Shown here piece after piece: positions 1 to 12,000 of a DNA stretch of 64,000 bases. The notes beneath the pieces are model-generated. The model had not been told where the DNA came from, did no database searches, and worked only from the letters and a program-made list of their open reading frames with translations. Numbering within the stretch: position 1 is the first letter of the stretch; each line of letters begins with the position of its first letter. The DNA lies in contig JAJKFH010001371.1 in the NCBI GenBank assembly GCA_023333565.1, positions 434,001 to 498,000 on the forward strand, read 5' to 3'. The translations under genes and the position numbers were made by a program. The stretch comes from Puffinus mauretanicus (Eukaryota; Chordata; Aves; Procellariiformes; Procellariidae).

Positions 1-660
1 CCACCCCGCGGCTCAGGCCACCCGGCCGTGTGTGTGGAGAAGAAGTCCCGGCCGCCTCACGCCGCGGAGGGATCCCTCCGCCCGGAGCTGCCCTTTAAAT
101 GCGAGGGACTCCCCGCTGTGGGGGCGAGCGGCAGGCGGGTCTCCGTGCCCGTTCAGCGGCGCGGCGGGGGCTTTTAGTGCCCCTTCCACCCTGGCCGCGG
201 GGTCTGTGAGGCGACGGGTCGCCTTGCCCCGCCTGAGGGAGCGGGGACCGCAACTTCAGCGCCTCAGGGAGCTCCCGGGCTCCGGCACCTGCTCCCCCGC
301 CGCTGCCTGACAGAGGCATTTAAAAATGGCCCCCGCGGCCTGAGAGGCTGGGACGGCGCCTCCTTCCCCGGGCCGCCGAGCGGGGCAGCCCCGGAGGGGG
401 GAGCGGGGCCGGGTCGCTCGCCCTCCCTCCCCTTCTCCGCAGCGGCCCCCCCCAGCCACGTCGCCCCACGCGTGTTCGTGGCCGGGCGTGGGTGCGAGCG
501 CCCCACTAGAGGAGGGGCGCTGCTCGGGCAGCCGCTCCGTGGGCCCCCGCAGCAGAACCCCCGTGAAACAAAAGGTGGCCTCGCTGCTGTCGGGCCTGAT
601 AGAGATTGCGAGACGGGAGTGGTGAACGCGAGCCCGCCCCTGAGCAGAAACGGGCTGAAT
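1..660. promoter_or_regulatory. CpG island, cut by the left window edge; probable promoter or first-exon region
   Basis: The first 660 bases are very GC-rich and full of CpG dinucleotides (six in the first 60 bases). The composition changes abruptly at about 660 to AT-rich sequence. In vertebrates such islands usually mark promoters and first exons, often of broadly expressed or developmental genes. TATA-like TTTAAAT lies near 92-99 and another AT-rich block near 318-325, but the island type does not need a TATA box. Open frames run on both strands through the island (for example 256-669 minus and 32-310 plus), as expected where CpG-rich DNA has few stop codons, and none resembles a protein I know. 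I cannot tell the direction of transcription or name the gene, and the island continues beyond the window. Confidence 0.8.
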
Positions 661-3600
661 TAAAGGCATTTGTGGAAAAAAGCGTGCTAATGCAATGACT
701 GCTGAACGTTTCTACACTGCAGGAGTTGGAAAACCCGAAGGCAAAGTTCAGAAGTTTTATTATGTACTTAGTATTTCATGTTGCCCTTCATGTTTCTTGT
801 CATATGATATGCTCGTTACAGTATGGACTGTTCTCAAATACAAGTTTTATTTTTATATGTTTACTAGCAGCTTTTAGATAATTTGCATTCATTTTAAGGT
901 AACCGTAAACGTTTGTGGAAGAGGAAGAGATTTGCCATGATTTGCCAGATAACATCGTTCAACAGCCACTCACCAGAAATACCAAATCCTCAGTTTTGCT
1001 TATAGTAGGATGCTAAAGTTTTTTAATAAAATACAATTTTGCATGGAACTGGGTTTAATTTTGCTTTAATTACACAAGTGAAACAATATCTGGAAATGGC
1101 AGGTGTCCCAACAAACCAAATTGCTAGCTAAATTGATTTTACTATAGTTTGATAACAAGAAATCGCCTCTGAAGCTGAGATTTTGCATGCCCCATTGCTA
1201 ACCCAGATTAACACAGACTTTTACAGTTAAATTATGAACCTCTGAAAGATTTACTTCAAACCAGAATGGACTATTAATAGCATCACAAGCAGTGACACTG
1301 TGATAATATTAGTAACAACATTTGTATATTGTTTTATAGAATGCACCAGCTTGCTCTGTATATTTATGGGAATGGCTACAGTCATGTCAGAAGTTGAGAT
1401 TTGCTAGACTGGAAGATGCTGGCTTCAGTCCTAATGGCAAGAAGAGTTTTCCATAGCTCCAACAATGGGTGGTGAGTCCTTAATGTGGTTGAAGCAGTGC
1501 ACACAAAAAACCATATTTACATCCCCACCGTAGACTCCAGCAGGTGATCTGGCAACAAAGCCTGGGCTACATCTGAAAGGATGGGGTTTTTTTCAGAATA
1601 CATTAGTCTAAAACTTATTTCTTCTGCTATTCTGGTAATAATTATAAAAATTAAAGAAAAAATAAGCACTGTTTCCAGTTTGATTACAGTTGGATTTGTT
1701 ATTTCTTCTACATTATAGCATTTTGCCATTGTAAGTCTTTCATTCAGTAAAACAAAATACTGTCTTTGAAAATAAGAAAGTTGGGTGGTCAAACCGTGGT
1801 CAAATCGTGATAGGATGCTTCAGGAATAAATTCACTATGTTAAACAATTTTGAGTGCCCATGTTTTTTCTGGAAACCAGCAGATACATGGCGACTAGCTC
1901 CAACTAAAAGTAATTTCAGAAGTTTGTTATATTTTGTATTGTGAAAGACCCATAGATAGTTTCAACATCGGCTTCACTTCCTAAATTAATACTACCATAT
2001 CAGGCTTAACCCTCACCACAACATGAAAGGTCTCAGATAATAAACTTCTATTGTTTTCTAATTGGTTATCAAAGGATGGTGATGATGGCATTATTTTTTA
2101 AAGGCGTAAAAATTTCATTCAGTCACGTTACTCAATATATCTATGGTGATTTTGTGACTTCTGCTGGAGATTTTTTTTCTGATACTGTAAGACCAAAAGA
2201 TTTCGAGCATACGCCAGGCAATGGATGAGTTTATTTCGGTGTGCATTGGCAAGAATCAATAGTCTTTAATTCCCAAAGTAGTATTCCTAAACTGTTACAG
2301 TTATAAAAATTTGCTTTTTGCTGATTTTGTAGACGTTTCCCACTTTGGGAAGAGTAGCTTTTACACTTTCAACATCCCATCCCCTTCAACATGCTATGAC
2401 AGCACAGTCCTAATATCACAAACATTTTTGGTCATCCAGTCTTCACGGAAAATTTGTAGTTATTAAAATATTTGTGTGATTAGTTTTGTACGGTTTTGTA
2501 AAAACCGTATCTTCTAAGAAGCAAAATTTGAACTTTAGGCTTGAGTTACGTGCGGAAGCTGCTGCTACACTGCAACCTCTGGGGCTTTGTATCGGTCCAG
2601 GCCTCTGCCCACAGCTGCAGGGTCAGAATCCAGCCCTCAGCCCTAAGCCTCCCTATTCAAAACCACCCCTGCAACAAAACCTTTCCAGTGATATGAAGCC
2701 AAATCCAGCTTAAGCTGAAAAAGATACAGCTCTAGCTGAGCAAATGGTGGTTTGTCCCTGTATGCCTGTATGCCCATTCTTAACTTTATTTGCAAATCTG
2801 ACTTAAATACTGTGGCAATGGGTAATTTGGAGGACTACAAACATATAACCACAATTGAAAAGTCCATCACCCGCTTGACCGTTTTACTCAGCCACGCAGG
2901 CATTTAGGTTTTTTTTTGCTTACTCTTATTCTGCAGTACTTTTACATAGATCCAGCGTAAGCATTTCTGAAACGGACATCTGGGAGCGTTTATGTGCCAA
3001 TAACAAAGCTGAGTTGTCATATATGTTCTGGCTTTTTAGCAGGCCTGCCATGGCACCTTCGTGCCGTGAAAGTTTTAAAGCACACCATGTCTTGTGCTAT
3101 AACTTATATATAACTTATATATATATCTTATGTTGGAATTTTAAACTGGAAATACTGTGCCCAAATCCCTACCGTCAGTTCTGCCAATTTTAAGAGCGCA
3201 GCAACATCACCCAGTGAAGTAGAAGCATGAGGAAACAGAAGGAAATGCAAGGAAGGAGCCGAAGTCAATCATCAGGTGTAATGAGCTTGATCTTTCATTT
3301 ACAGTAATGTTTTATCTTCTGTTTACAGCAAGCAGATGCTCTATAGCCGTTATTTTTACTATTGGGAAGAAATGATGTTGTGCAAAGGGGTAACAGGTTT
3401 CACGTTGCAAGCGACACTTTTCTATTGGCATGGGCACACAGAGAATTTGTTTCCCTTGTATGCTGAGCGAGTAAATATCTTCCTGTGACATCTTTGAGAG
3501 GATCAATCCCTTCCATCTGTGCAGGAGCGTGGCCTTAAGCACGAGCCACAGTGCCTTGCTAAACTTGCTGTGAGGTGTACCATTGCAATCAACGTGTAAT

Positions 3601-3777
3601 CACCTCTGGCTGATGTCACAAGTCAGTTTTCACTGACGATTACAAACCAAAGTTGAACATCGCAAATGAATGTACGTAGGAATAAAATTAAAGACGTTTT
3701 CTATCAAAATCTTATTAATTCATCAAAAATGTACATATTCTTAGTAACAGATGGTCAATAATAGATGATAGATGGCC
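661..3777. other. Unique AT-rich DNA, no gene recognised
   Basis: This stretch follows the CpG island and is markedly AT-rich. Open frames are short; the longest, at 1517-1792 minus, has a hydrophobic central segment but no family resemblance. A short TATA-rich run lies at about 3103-3131. If the island at 1-660 is a promoter firing rightward, this would be its first intron or 5' flank; nothing in the sequence decides this. I see no recognisable transposon or RNA gene. Confidence 0.5.
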
Positions 3778-3913
3778 ACCTCTGTGTAAATTAATGGCTG
3801 TAATTCACTTGAGGGGATCTGCTGATGTCATAAGCTGCCATAGTGCAGCTTGAGTGATTTATTAACAGCTGCAGAAATCCTAGAGTGAATTACATCCTTG
3901 TATTCACTTAGGG
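3778..3913. repeat. Extended imperfect palindrome (about 136 bp), MITE-like or hairpin-forming
   Basis: The two halves of this segment are imperfect reverse complements around a centre at about 3841. The inner arms AAGCTGC (3832-3838) and GCAGCTT (3845-3851) pair perfectly around a 6-base loop. Further out GGAT near 3814 pairs with ATCC near 3877, and TGTAATTCAC (3799-3808) pairs perfectly over ten bases with GTGAATTACA (3885-3894). Weaker similarity continues outward to about 3778 and 3913. Such nested symmetry does not arise by chance and suggests an old palindromic DNA transposon (MITE) or a transcribed hairpin. I see no clear target-site duplication and do not recognise the family. It could also be a conserved regulatory element with dyad symmetry. 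Confidence 0.6.
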
Positions 3914-6344
3914 TCTGCAGACTGTTATTTACAAAATACGGAGGTTTGTATTTCTTCATTATTATAGGGATCTTCTCTGTGACTCAAATACAGGGGCACG
4001 GTGCAGGAATGATGAGTATAAAAGCTCAGCTCCCTGCCTGCAGTAAAGGCAGATTTTCTCCACTAATGCATATCAACAGCAACCCTTTCCTTCATTTTTA
4101 AAATAAGCTAATCAATACCTGCAGAGGTTTACATAACTCCTGTTTTGTTTTTTCCAACCCCACCATCAAATACAAATAATGTCCGTATCTTCTGAGCCAG
4201 GAACCTCTGCCACTCGATGTCGTAGGGACTGCCTATGTGCACATTAGGCTATGTCCAAAACAAAAAGATAGAAGAGGGCTGGGTGCTAAACAGGAATAAC
4301 TGCTGTCTCTAATAATAACTGGATTTGTCCGTTTAGGAAGAAGGCAATAGATCCAGAAGGCTACAAAAGGCACCTGGAAACCAAAATTATTTGTGTGCAG
4401 GGAAGAGACTGTCCCATCTCCTAATACTATCCCTGTTCAGGGAGAAAACCCTTCCTTTCTTCCATAAAATTCCTGCATGGTGAAAGGGAAAATTTTCTCA
4501 GTATGGATCCCAGGTTTATCACACCCTTCTAACATGTGAGCATATGCAAGCAAATGAAATAATATTAATTTCCATTCCTTTTTCCCCCAAAAGGAAAAAA
4601 TAGGAGGTGATTAGGATGATATTAAATCCTGTTTCTCAAACAAGGGATACATTTCCAAAAAGTAATGCAAGTTGTAGAGGGAGAGTAAAAGGGAGATGAG
4701 AATAAATGATGAAGGGTTGCACGGCAGGAAGGAACAGTCAGAATTCATTTGCAAATAACTGCATATTATTTTTGCTAAAGATGCAGAATTTCTCGACAGA
4801 ACTCACAGCGAGTATTTGGACACCAGCTAGATTCCAGTGAAAACCCTTCCAGCCTTCTCTCTTCTCCGAGGTTAGTTTTGTTTGTTGATAGCTAGATTTA
4901 CCAGTCCTTGGGACAGTGCTGCAGTTATTGTCCTCAGCAAGGAATACTGCTTTGGTACCAAATAAATGCTGCTTTACTCCTGCTTTCTTTTACCCGTCTG
5001 AGACTGTCTGTCTGAGTGACCTGTCTCTACATAAGAGGTACGAATAGAAGGAAGGCGATATTTGTACAGAAAACAAAGGTTAGAATTTGAAGAAAAACAG
5101 GCTCCAGAAATTGTTCACTGCCTTGAGGCAAAGCCCTTTGAAGTCATTATGAGTTTACTAATTTCAGTAAGCCTGTTATTGCTCTTACAGTGTCATGGAC
5201 CAAGTCCAATCACACCAGGATCCCACTATGTTAGATATTATACAAATACACAGAAAGGTATCAAGAAACAGAAAAAAAATAGCCATTTTTTTTTCCTCCT
5301 TTTTTTTTCTGCTTTCTGGAATGAAATGCTGTCCTTTGGAAGCTTTTAAAATTGCTTATGGATTCATAGTAGCTTGACTCTCCTTGCTTACCTTTAACTG
5401 TGTAGGAACTATACATAGAGCAGATGACCAGCTGGACCACAGTCTGTCCATGATTTGCAACTTCCAGGTCAGTTCTGAAACGGGCTCCTTCATTTCCCCT
5501 CAAATTGTATCTGAATCCATCTCTGTCCTTTTCAAACTGAAGTTAGGTTGGTTGGGGTTTTTTTGCTTGTTTCTATGTGTCTTACTTTGGACCCAGTTTA
5601 TATGAAGGATGCTGTGCAAAAGAATTGAGGGCTTGGCAAGTACCACCCTTAAGTTGTATTGATCTCTGTCATTTTCATGCTTTGGAGGGAGACGTTGTTA
5701 CTGTCTTCCCAAAGCTCCATTGTTGTTCCGAGATTCGTTATATTGGCAGGGATTTTTCATTTTCTTTTGTCATACCAACAGGGAAGGCTACTAGTTCTGT
5801 ACGAGTGCTATGCTTCAACACCTCTCACTTGTCTCCCTTTTATAGCCAGGCTTTTCCTCCCCGCACAGACTGGCAAATCAGTGCAAAACTGTGGGGTCCC
5901 AAGGAGTTATGGTGTACAATATTTCTCCCTGTTCCTGCATTATTTCTGCAAGTTCCGAGATGATTTGCTCCATAAACAACAGCAAGCTGCCTAATGCTCT
6001 CAGTCCCCCAATTCCTCTAAATGGCAAAATATAGGTAGTTGTTACAGCTGATCTAATCCTGAATGGCTACCGAAAGAAACAATGTACTATTTATTATCTA
6101 TAGATCCATGGTAAAGAGCAGTGGAGCAGGTTCTGCTATGCAGTCTCTTTGGGTTGCCTAGACTGCACCTGTTGTAAGGGAGGAAGGAATTTCATTCATC
6201 CACTACAGATTTCTAAATCCAAAATGATGGTATTTGCAGTTCTGTCACTGAACAGTCTCCAGCCATGTGATGGGATGCTTTGTTTCAAGTGGTAGAACAA
6301 AAACAAACACATTTTTTCACCTTGCAAGCTTTGTTACTGTAAAA

Positions 6345-6370
6345 GTTTTTGTTTTGTTTTGTTTTTTTTT
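6345..6370 (+). repeat. GTTTT-type simple repeat
   Basis: A T-rich tract built from GTTTT units ending in nine T residues. It may be a microsatellite or the remnant poly(T) end of an old retroposed sequence; no element body is recognisable beside it. Confidence 0.7.
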
Positions 6371-7080
6371 AAAGTACGGGATCATGGAAAATTTCTGATG
6401 GGTACTGATCTGATTCCAGCAGAGCATGCTGATCGAGGCCTTATTTGTCCATATATTACCTGTATTAATTATCTCACACCTGGAAAAAATAGCGTCTGTT
6501 TCTAAAATGATCCAAAGGGCAGAAAAAGGGCAAAAAAGGACTCAAAAATGTGCTTGTTTCATATTTTTGTTTGCAGATTTTCATGCACTGGCACTGTTCT
6601 GCTCATTATCCAATTATAGAACCCAATAGTAATTTCTTCTCATCACTGCCTTTGGTTAAATTGGAGAGATGTGTGGATATTCATCTTTCTCCTTCTCCTA
6701 CCAGAGTCTGGCAGGCCTTCGTTTTTCTCCTGGTGGAGGGTGATTCTCGGGTGCATTGTTTTTTTTAATTCATGGGATGCTCGCTCCTTTTATGCTCCAT
6801 CAGTACTAAAGAGTTACCTCATAGTGAGCATCGGATCCACATACGAATCATGTATCCCTTCTGACATAAACCACACAGGCACTTTGCCAAGCGTAAATCC
6901 CACGAGAAGGGCATTAAATCAAGCATGATGTTCTGTTTTCCCTGTGGATACCTCAAGCTCCAGCTATTGTTTCCAGAGAGGCTGCTTTATCCAGCAATGG
7001 TGCAGTGAGGAGAATAATTTGTGTGCTTGTAATTTTAACTTCATGCCCCAGAGCTGGCATAAGAATTTTTCCTCTCGTGG

Positions 7081-7097
7081 AAAAAAAAAAAAAAAAT
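7081..7097 (+). repeat. A17 homopolymer
   Basis: Seventeen consecutive A residues. CR1, the main bird LINE, does not make poly(A) tails, so this is more likely a simple repeat than a retroposon tail. No retrocopy body is visible upstream. Confidence 0.8.
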
Positions 7098-10000
7098 TAG
7101 AAAAACAGAGCATTTCTGTCAAGTGACAAAAAGTAAGTTGAGTGCATCTCTGCAGCATTCCCGTCAAGCAAAATGGCGTTTACTGTGTTTATGACTTGCT
7201 CAGAAAGGGAAAAGTTTGTCTTCCACCGCATGATTACACATTTCAGAAGCATGAAAGAGGTTAATTTAGGGGAGGGGAGGGAAGGATGAGGAATTAAACA
7301 AATTCTGTTCTTGTCTGCTCCATTCATCTGTTTTTGGGAAGAATGAAAAGTATGAGCTGAAGTAAATTTGGACTAGATGATATATCAACACCTACAACAA
7401 AGGAAAATGGCTCGAGATTTAATATGTGCAACTATCAAGCATCTTTTTTTCTTGCATCTCTGTTACGATGGAGGCTAGCATCTTACGGAGGTAGCTTTGA
7501 GACGAGGTTGGAAGGAAGCCAGAAGAAATTCTCTTTAAAAGCCAGCCAATTTTTGTTAGGCATTTGGATAGCAGCTATCAGTTATGTGGGCAAAACCACT
7601 TTGGTTTTATTTGAGGTTGAAAGACGTACACCAATCTTGGTGTTTCTTTGGTGATACAACTCCATGGGTGCGAAGTATCTGCTTTGCTGTACCACCCTCA
7701 CAATTCTGCAGATGGGGGTGTCACACCATTTTACAGGACATTGGCCCTAAAAGAGTACTTTCTCAGCCTCAGGAGAGGTTCATGAAGGTCCAAGGCAAAT
7801 TCACTCTGTAGAGATGGAATTTTCTGTGACTTTCCTTTTGGTTTTCCCAATCACTAGCCATTTAAGGTGCCAAGCTTAGGCTGATTGAGAGAGGTTGTTG
7901 CTCTGCTCTTTCTGTAATTAAAGATCGCTGTAAAACGTCGCAAAGTGGGCACTCTGTCTCTAACTGCTTTTGAAAATTTTGCTCATAGTGCCTAGTTGGC
8001 TATTTTGTTTGTGGGTTCTGCTTAGAGTCTCTGGGATAGATAATGAGTTACTTTGGTTACTCAGAGTGGAAAGAAAAATAATAGATCATTTGGCTATGCT
8101 TACTTTTGAGGCTTTCACTCAGTGTGCCTGTGATAAGAATGTATATCTCAGTGCAACGGAATTACAGCTTTGATAACATCCCTTCCTTAAATATGATAGA
8201 AAGTCTCACTGGACTCCAAAGAGCAATGCAATAAATCTGCCTCGGTTATTATTACTTCAAGGGCTGTCATAATTGACCTGCTTCCTTGTGACTGTAAAAC
8301 ACATTGAAATATGTCACTGGAAATGGCCTTTTCACTCTCCTTTCAGCTCTGCCTAGAACCGAAGTTTGGAAAAAAACATCTGGCTATGGTCATTGATGTA
8401 TATGGAGGTGGCTTGATGTCTCTGTTCTAAGCTTTGGAAAGACTCTGTTATTCATCGAGGCTGAATGGAAGGCAAGAGATGGAAATTTTGGCTGTATGCA
8501 TTTTTTCATATAGGCAAGTGAGAAATTACCAACATATCTGGACTGGGCTTTGCCTTGGCAACGAAGGTTTTTTGGCTTGAAAGGTTTTTTTTGCTCCTTT
8601 ATAGGCTCCATCCTGATGACTTTGGCCTTTGTGTGAAACTGCAAAATGGCAGATGTAAGAGGCAGGATTGCAAGCTCTGAACTTGGTGAGCGGGGCTAAT
8701 ACTTTTAATGACAGAAGGATGGGATCAGACAAACTCAAAAAATCGGAATATTATGTGTTCTAGGTGTGCCTGCCTATTCTTCTGACTTTGTTTTCCTTCA
8801 GAAGACACCTTCTTCGTCAATCTCAAAAGCTGTCTGCTTTTCCACTTAGTTGTAACACTTTGCTAGCAGTTTACAGAGGAAGCATTATGAAAACACAAAA
8901 TCCTTCTGCTGAAAATGGTGCCATTCGAGCTTAGGGAAGGACTGGGATGACAGGTTCCTCAATGGGGTTCTAGTTTTGCATGTGAAACATTTCACTAATC
9001 TCCTGTGCCCCCTGTTAGTTCATTGTCTTGCTAATCCTCTTTTTTATACCTATCAGTAAGTTAAGGAAATCCACCCCAAAGGTTTGCTATGTGACTTAAG
9101 AGTGTTTAGAAAGTGCATTGCAATGAAGTAAAAGGTCCTCCTGAAATTCAGCCTTTCACATTCTCTTCCTCTTCCCTTTAGAGGAAGAATGAACTTGCAT
9201 CCAGCTTTCTAGCTGAGCTGGGAAAAAAAGTTCTGTAGTATTATTAGAAGAAAAAAACTGTCATTTTTGTTCAGACCATCTAGAAGGAAAAGTATCAAAG
9301 CTATAGTCTGGAGACTATTGCTCTTCAATTGCAAATGCAGACTGTGTATGTTATTCGATTTGCTGTGACTTGCTGACATTCCGTCTCAGTCTTCTGACAG
9401 AAGTAACCATGGTGGTTGCAGTGCAGATGATAGGTCTTGCAAGATGAAGGCTGGTTTGGCAATTCCATCTTTGTTGAAATCTCTGCAGGTTTTGAAGACC
9501 TGGGTCAGGTTTATAGGAGCATATAGTTTTACCCGCAGGAGAAGGAAGGTCCCAGAGTGCAGATACTGCGACAAAGGAGCAGCCTGTGCTCCAAGACTGA
9601 GGGCAGGTCTGGCTCACATGATTCAGGTCTCTGAGTCTGTAGCTGAAGGCCAGCCACTTAAATGGCAAACCGATTTACTTCTTTGAAGAACTCCAAGATG
9701 CCTCTGAGGGGAGGTGGAGAGGAACAGAGAAACTTCTTCAGTGATGCACCAGGGTAAACAAGGAGTTTCCATGTTCAGGGTTAGTGAGAACATGGATGGA
9801 GTGATCAGAGTGGGTGCTTGCACACATGTCTACATACAGAAAGCAAATGAATCTTGCTTCTCCTTTCTATGCTTTGCTGTCCTTCCTCATTCCTATTACC
9901 TGAATGCAAGAGAACATCTGATGATAGGGGAAACTTTCCTTGAAACTTCTGAATATTGATGGGAAGCCCCTTTTTCTTTTAATGAGATCCTGGCTTTTCT

Positions 10001-12000
10001 AGTCAGTGGTTTTTCACATGAAGAGGAAGTTTGTAGTTCTTCTGCTTTCAGAAGTGCCTTGTACCATCGTGTCAGAAAGCTGCTTCTCCAACAGATGTCT
10101 GCTGACATGAAAGGTCATATTGGCCTGACCTGCCACGAGCAGAGAGTGACTGTTCTCTCTCAGGGAGTCAGAGCCCAGTTTATCAATGCAGCCTTCTTCA
10201 CATCCCAATTACCCTGGAAAAAATAACTACTTGCTGGCTGCCAGGCAGCTAATAAATGCTTAGTCCCAAGAAAAGGCTACTAGGTTCAAATCTGTAGGCG
10301 ACATGGCAGGGGAGTTGGCAGGGAAGAGCTGTCTAGGTGGTTGCAGGATGCACACAGCTTGTGATTTTTTAGGGAAAGTTGAAGGCAGTGGGAAGGCCCT
10401 GGTTTCACTGAGGACCTTGAGGCTAAAAGCAATGCCTTATTAAATGTCTAATTAGGCTGATAGACTCTGCCTTATGTACCCACAACAGAATTCCAGGCTC
10501 GAGATTGGGCGTTAAGGACTGCCTTGTGTTCCTGTGCATAAAGGGCACTGTGTGTAAGCCCCAGCTGCCAAAGATGTTGCTGCATGTGCAGCCTTGTGCT
10601 GAATGCAGAGGGATTAGCGTACCTTCACAGCAAACTGTGAAGGTTTTCCTCAGCTGCCTCAAGAAATACAGCGAGTTTATTCTTTGCTTTGAAACAGCTT
10701 CTGTGCTGCAACTGGGAAGCACAGAATAATAATCATCCTTTTTCCAGTCCAGCTTTGCTTTTGGTGGTGTGTTCGTCTCCACAAGAAAGCAGAAGAGCTG
10801 GTATGTAAGAGCAACCCCTTTAAAGGACTGCATGACTGAAACCAGAACTTGTTCTTTATTATAGCTCCCTGATAGGTCTGGGCCTTCTTCCCATTATGGT
10901 CAAATAATATAAATTTGCTTTAATTTTTTCATAGTAACACCTAATATCTGATATAGCTATGCTCTTGGCTTCTGCCATCCTTTTTTGTCCAGAAAGTATA
11001 GATACACAGAGCAGATCAATTATTTCCGTTAAAATATAGATGCTTAAAAAAAAAAAAGAAGTTTAATGCTAAACTCCAAAATTCTAGCTCACAAGATTCT
11101 ATCCTGCATCAGCTCCTTTGTGAGGCTACAGTCTGTATATGGTCCCCAGTCTGCCAGGCCTATTGCACCCCATAATAACTGCTAACCTTTTCTCCAGGCT
11201 TTTTTCCTTTTCACCCAGTATCCATTAGGCGTAGCAGGCAAGGCTAGCAGGACAGGGTTGGCCAGTCTCACGCATCCTTGCCCCACTGACGCCCTCTCCC
11301 TCCAGTCGTTGTCTTGTCAGAGCAGCTCTGACCACCTGCTGCTCCTCAGGTTGGGCAACACTTGTAAGGCTGTTGCATCTTTGAACCTAAGCTCTGTGTG
11401 TGGATTTCAGGGGGTACCTTCTGCATTCCCATAGCAATGCAGATACTTTTTTTGCGTTCTTCGTCCAGTTGCTTTGTGTTGGGGATGAAACTTTCGGTGA
11501 CAACCGTATTTGACAAGCAAGCAGCAGTGGTCTAGTTACAGTCCCTGTAAGCTCTTAAAAGCCAAATGGCCCCTCCTGACTGAGAAGTCATCAGTCTAGA
11601 AGCAATCTATTTATTACTTAAACTAGACATAAAAAAGGAAAAAGAAGAACAAACCTCTCTCATCTGTTCATTTTTTCCTCATATGTTTGTTTACTCAAGG
11701 CAGAAAAATGGGTTTGGTTAAAGTACAAGTAAGCGGTATTTGCAAGATTAGCAGGGGTGGTTCTACTTTTGGTATTTTTTTCAGCAGCATTTTGTAGCTC
11801 GTGTCTCAGTGCCATACTGCTGAGTTGTTCTGCTAGAGCATGGTCTAGCCCATATTCCTCTCTGCTATGTCAGGGAATGGAAACTCCAAAGGTCATAAGC
11901 CAGTAATTTAGTAATTAATGATATCAGACAGATACTAAATAGCAGACATTTTGCAAAATCCTGCTGCCTTTGTCTAGCTGTCCACCTACCTGTTTCTTGA

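Larger units (their letters stand above)
3914..12000. other. Unique DNA with simple repeats, no gene recognised
   Basis: No coding exon, RNA gene or transposon is recognisable here. Open frames are below about 140 codons and match no family known to me. Low-complexity runs are present: T-rich at 5287-5310, GTTTT-type at 6345-6370, A17 at 7081-7097 and A12 at 11046-11057. A stretch at about 4960-5040, with AATAAA followed by a C/T-rich tail, recalls the end of a retroviral LTR but has no matching partner or border that I can find. Confidence 0.45.

Noticed and set aside
4940..5040. LTR-like end: AATAAATGC followed by a pyrimidine-rich, repeat-containing tail
   Set aside because: No TG...CA borders, no duplicated flank and no second LTR could be found, so the likeness to a retroviral R-U5 region is too weak to call.
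10284..10300. tRNA B-box-like word GGTTCAAATCT
   Set aside because: No A box at the right distance and no cloverleaf pairing, and the same holds for similar words at 15853 and 50790.
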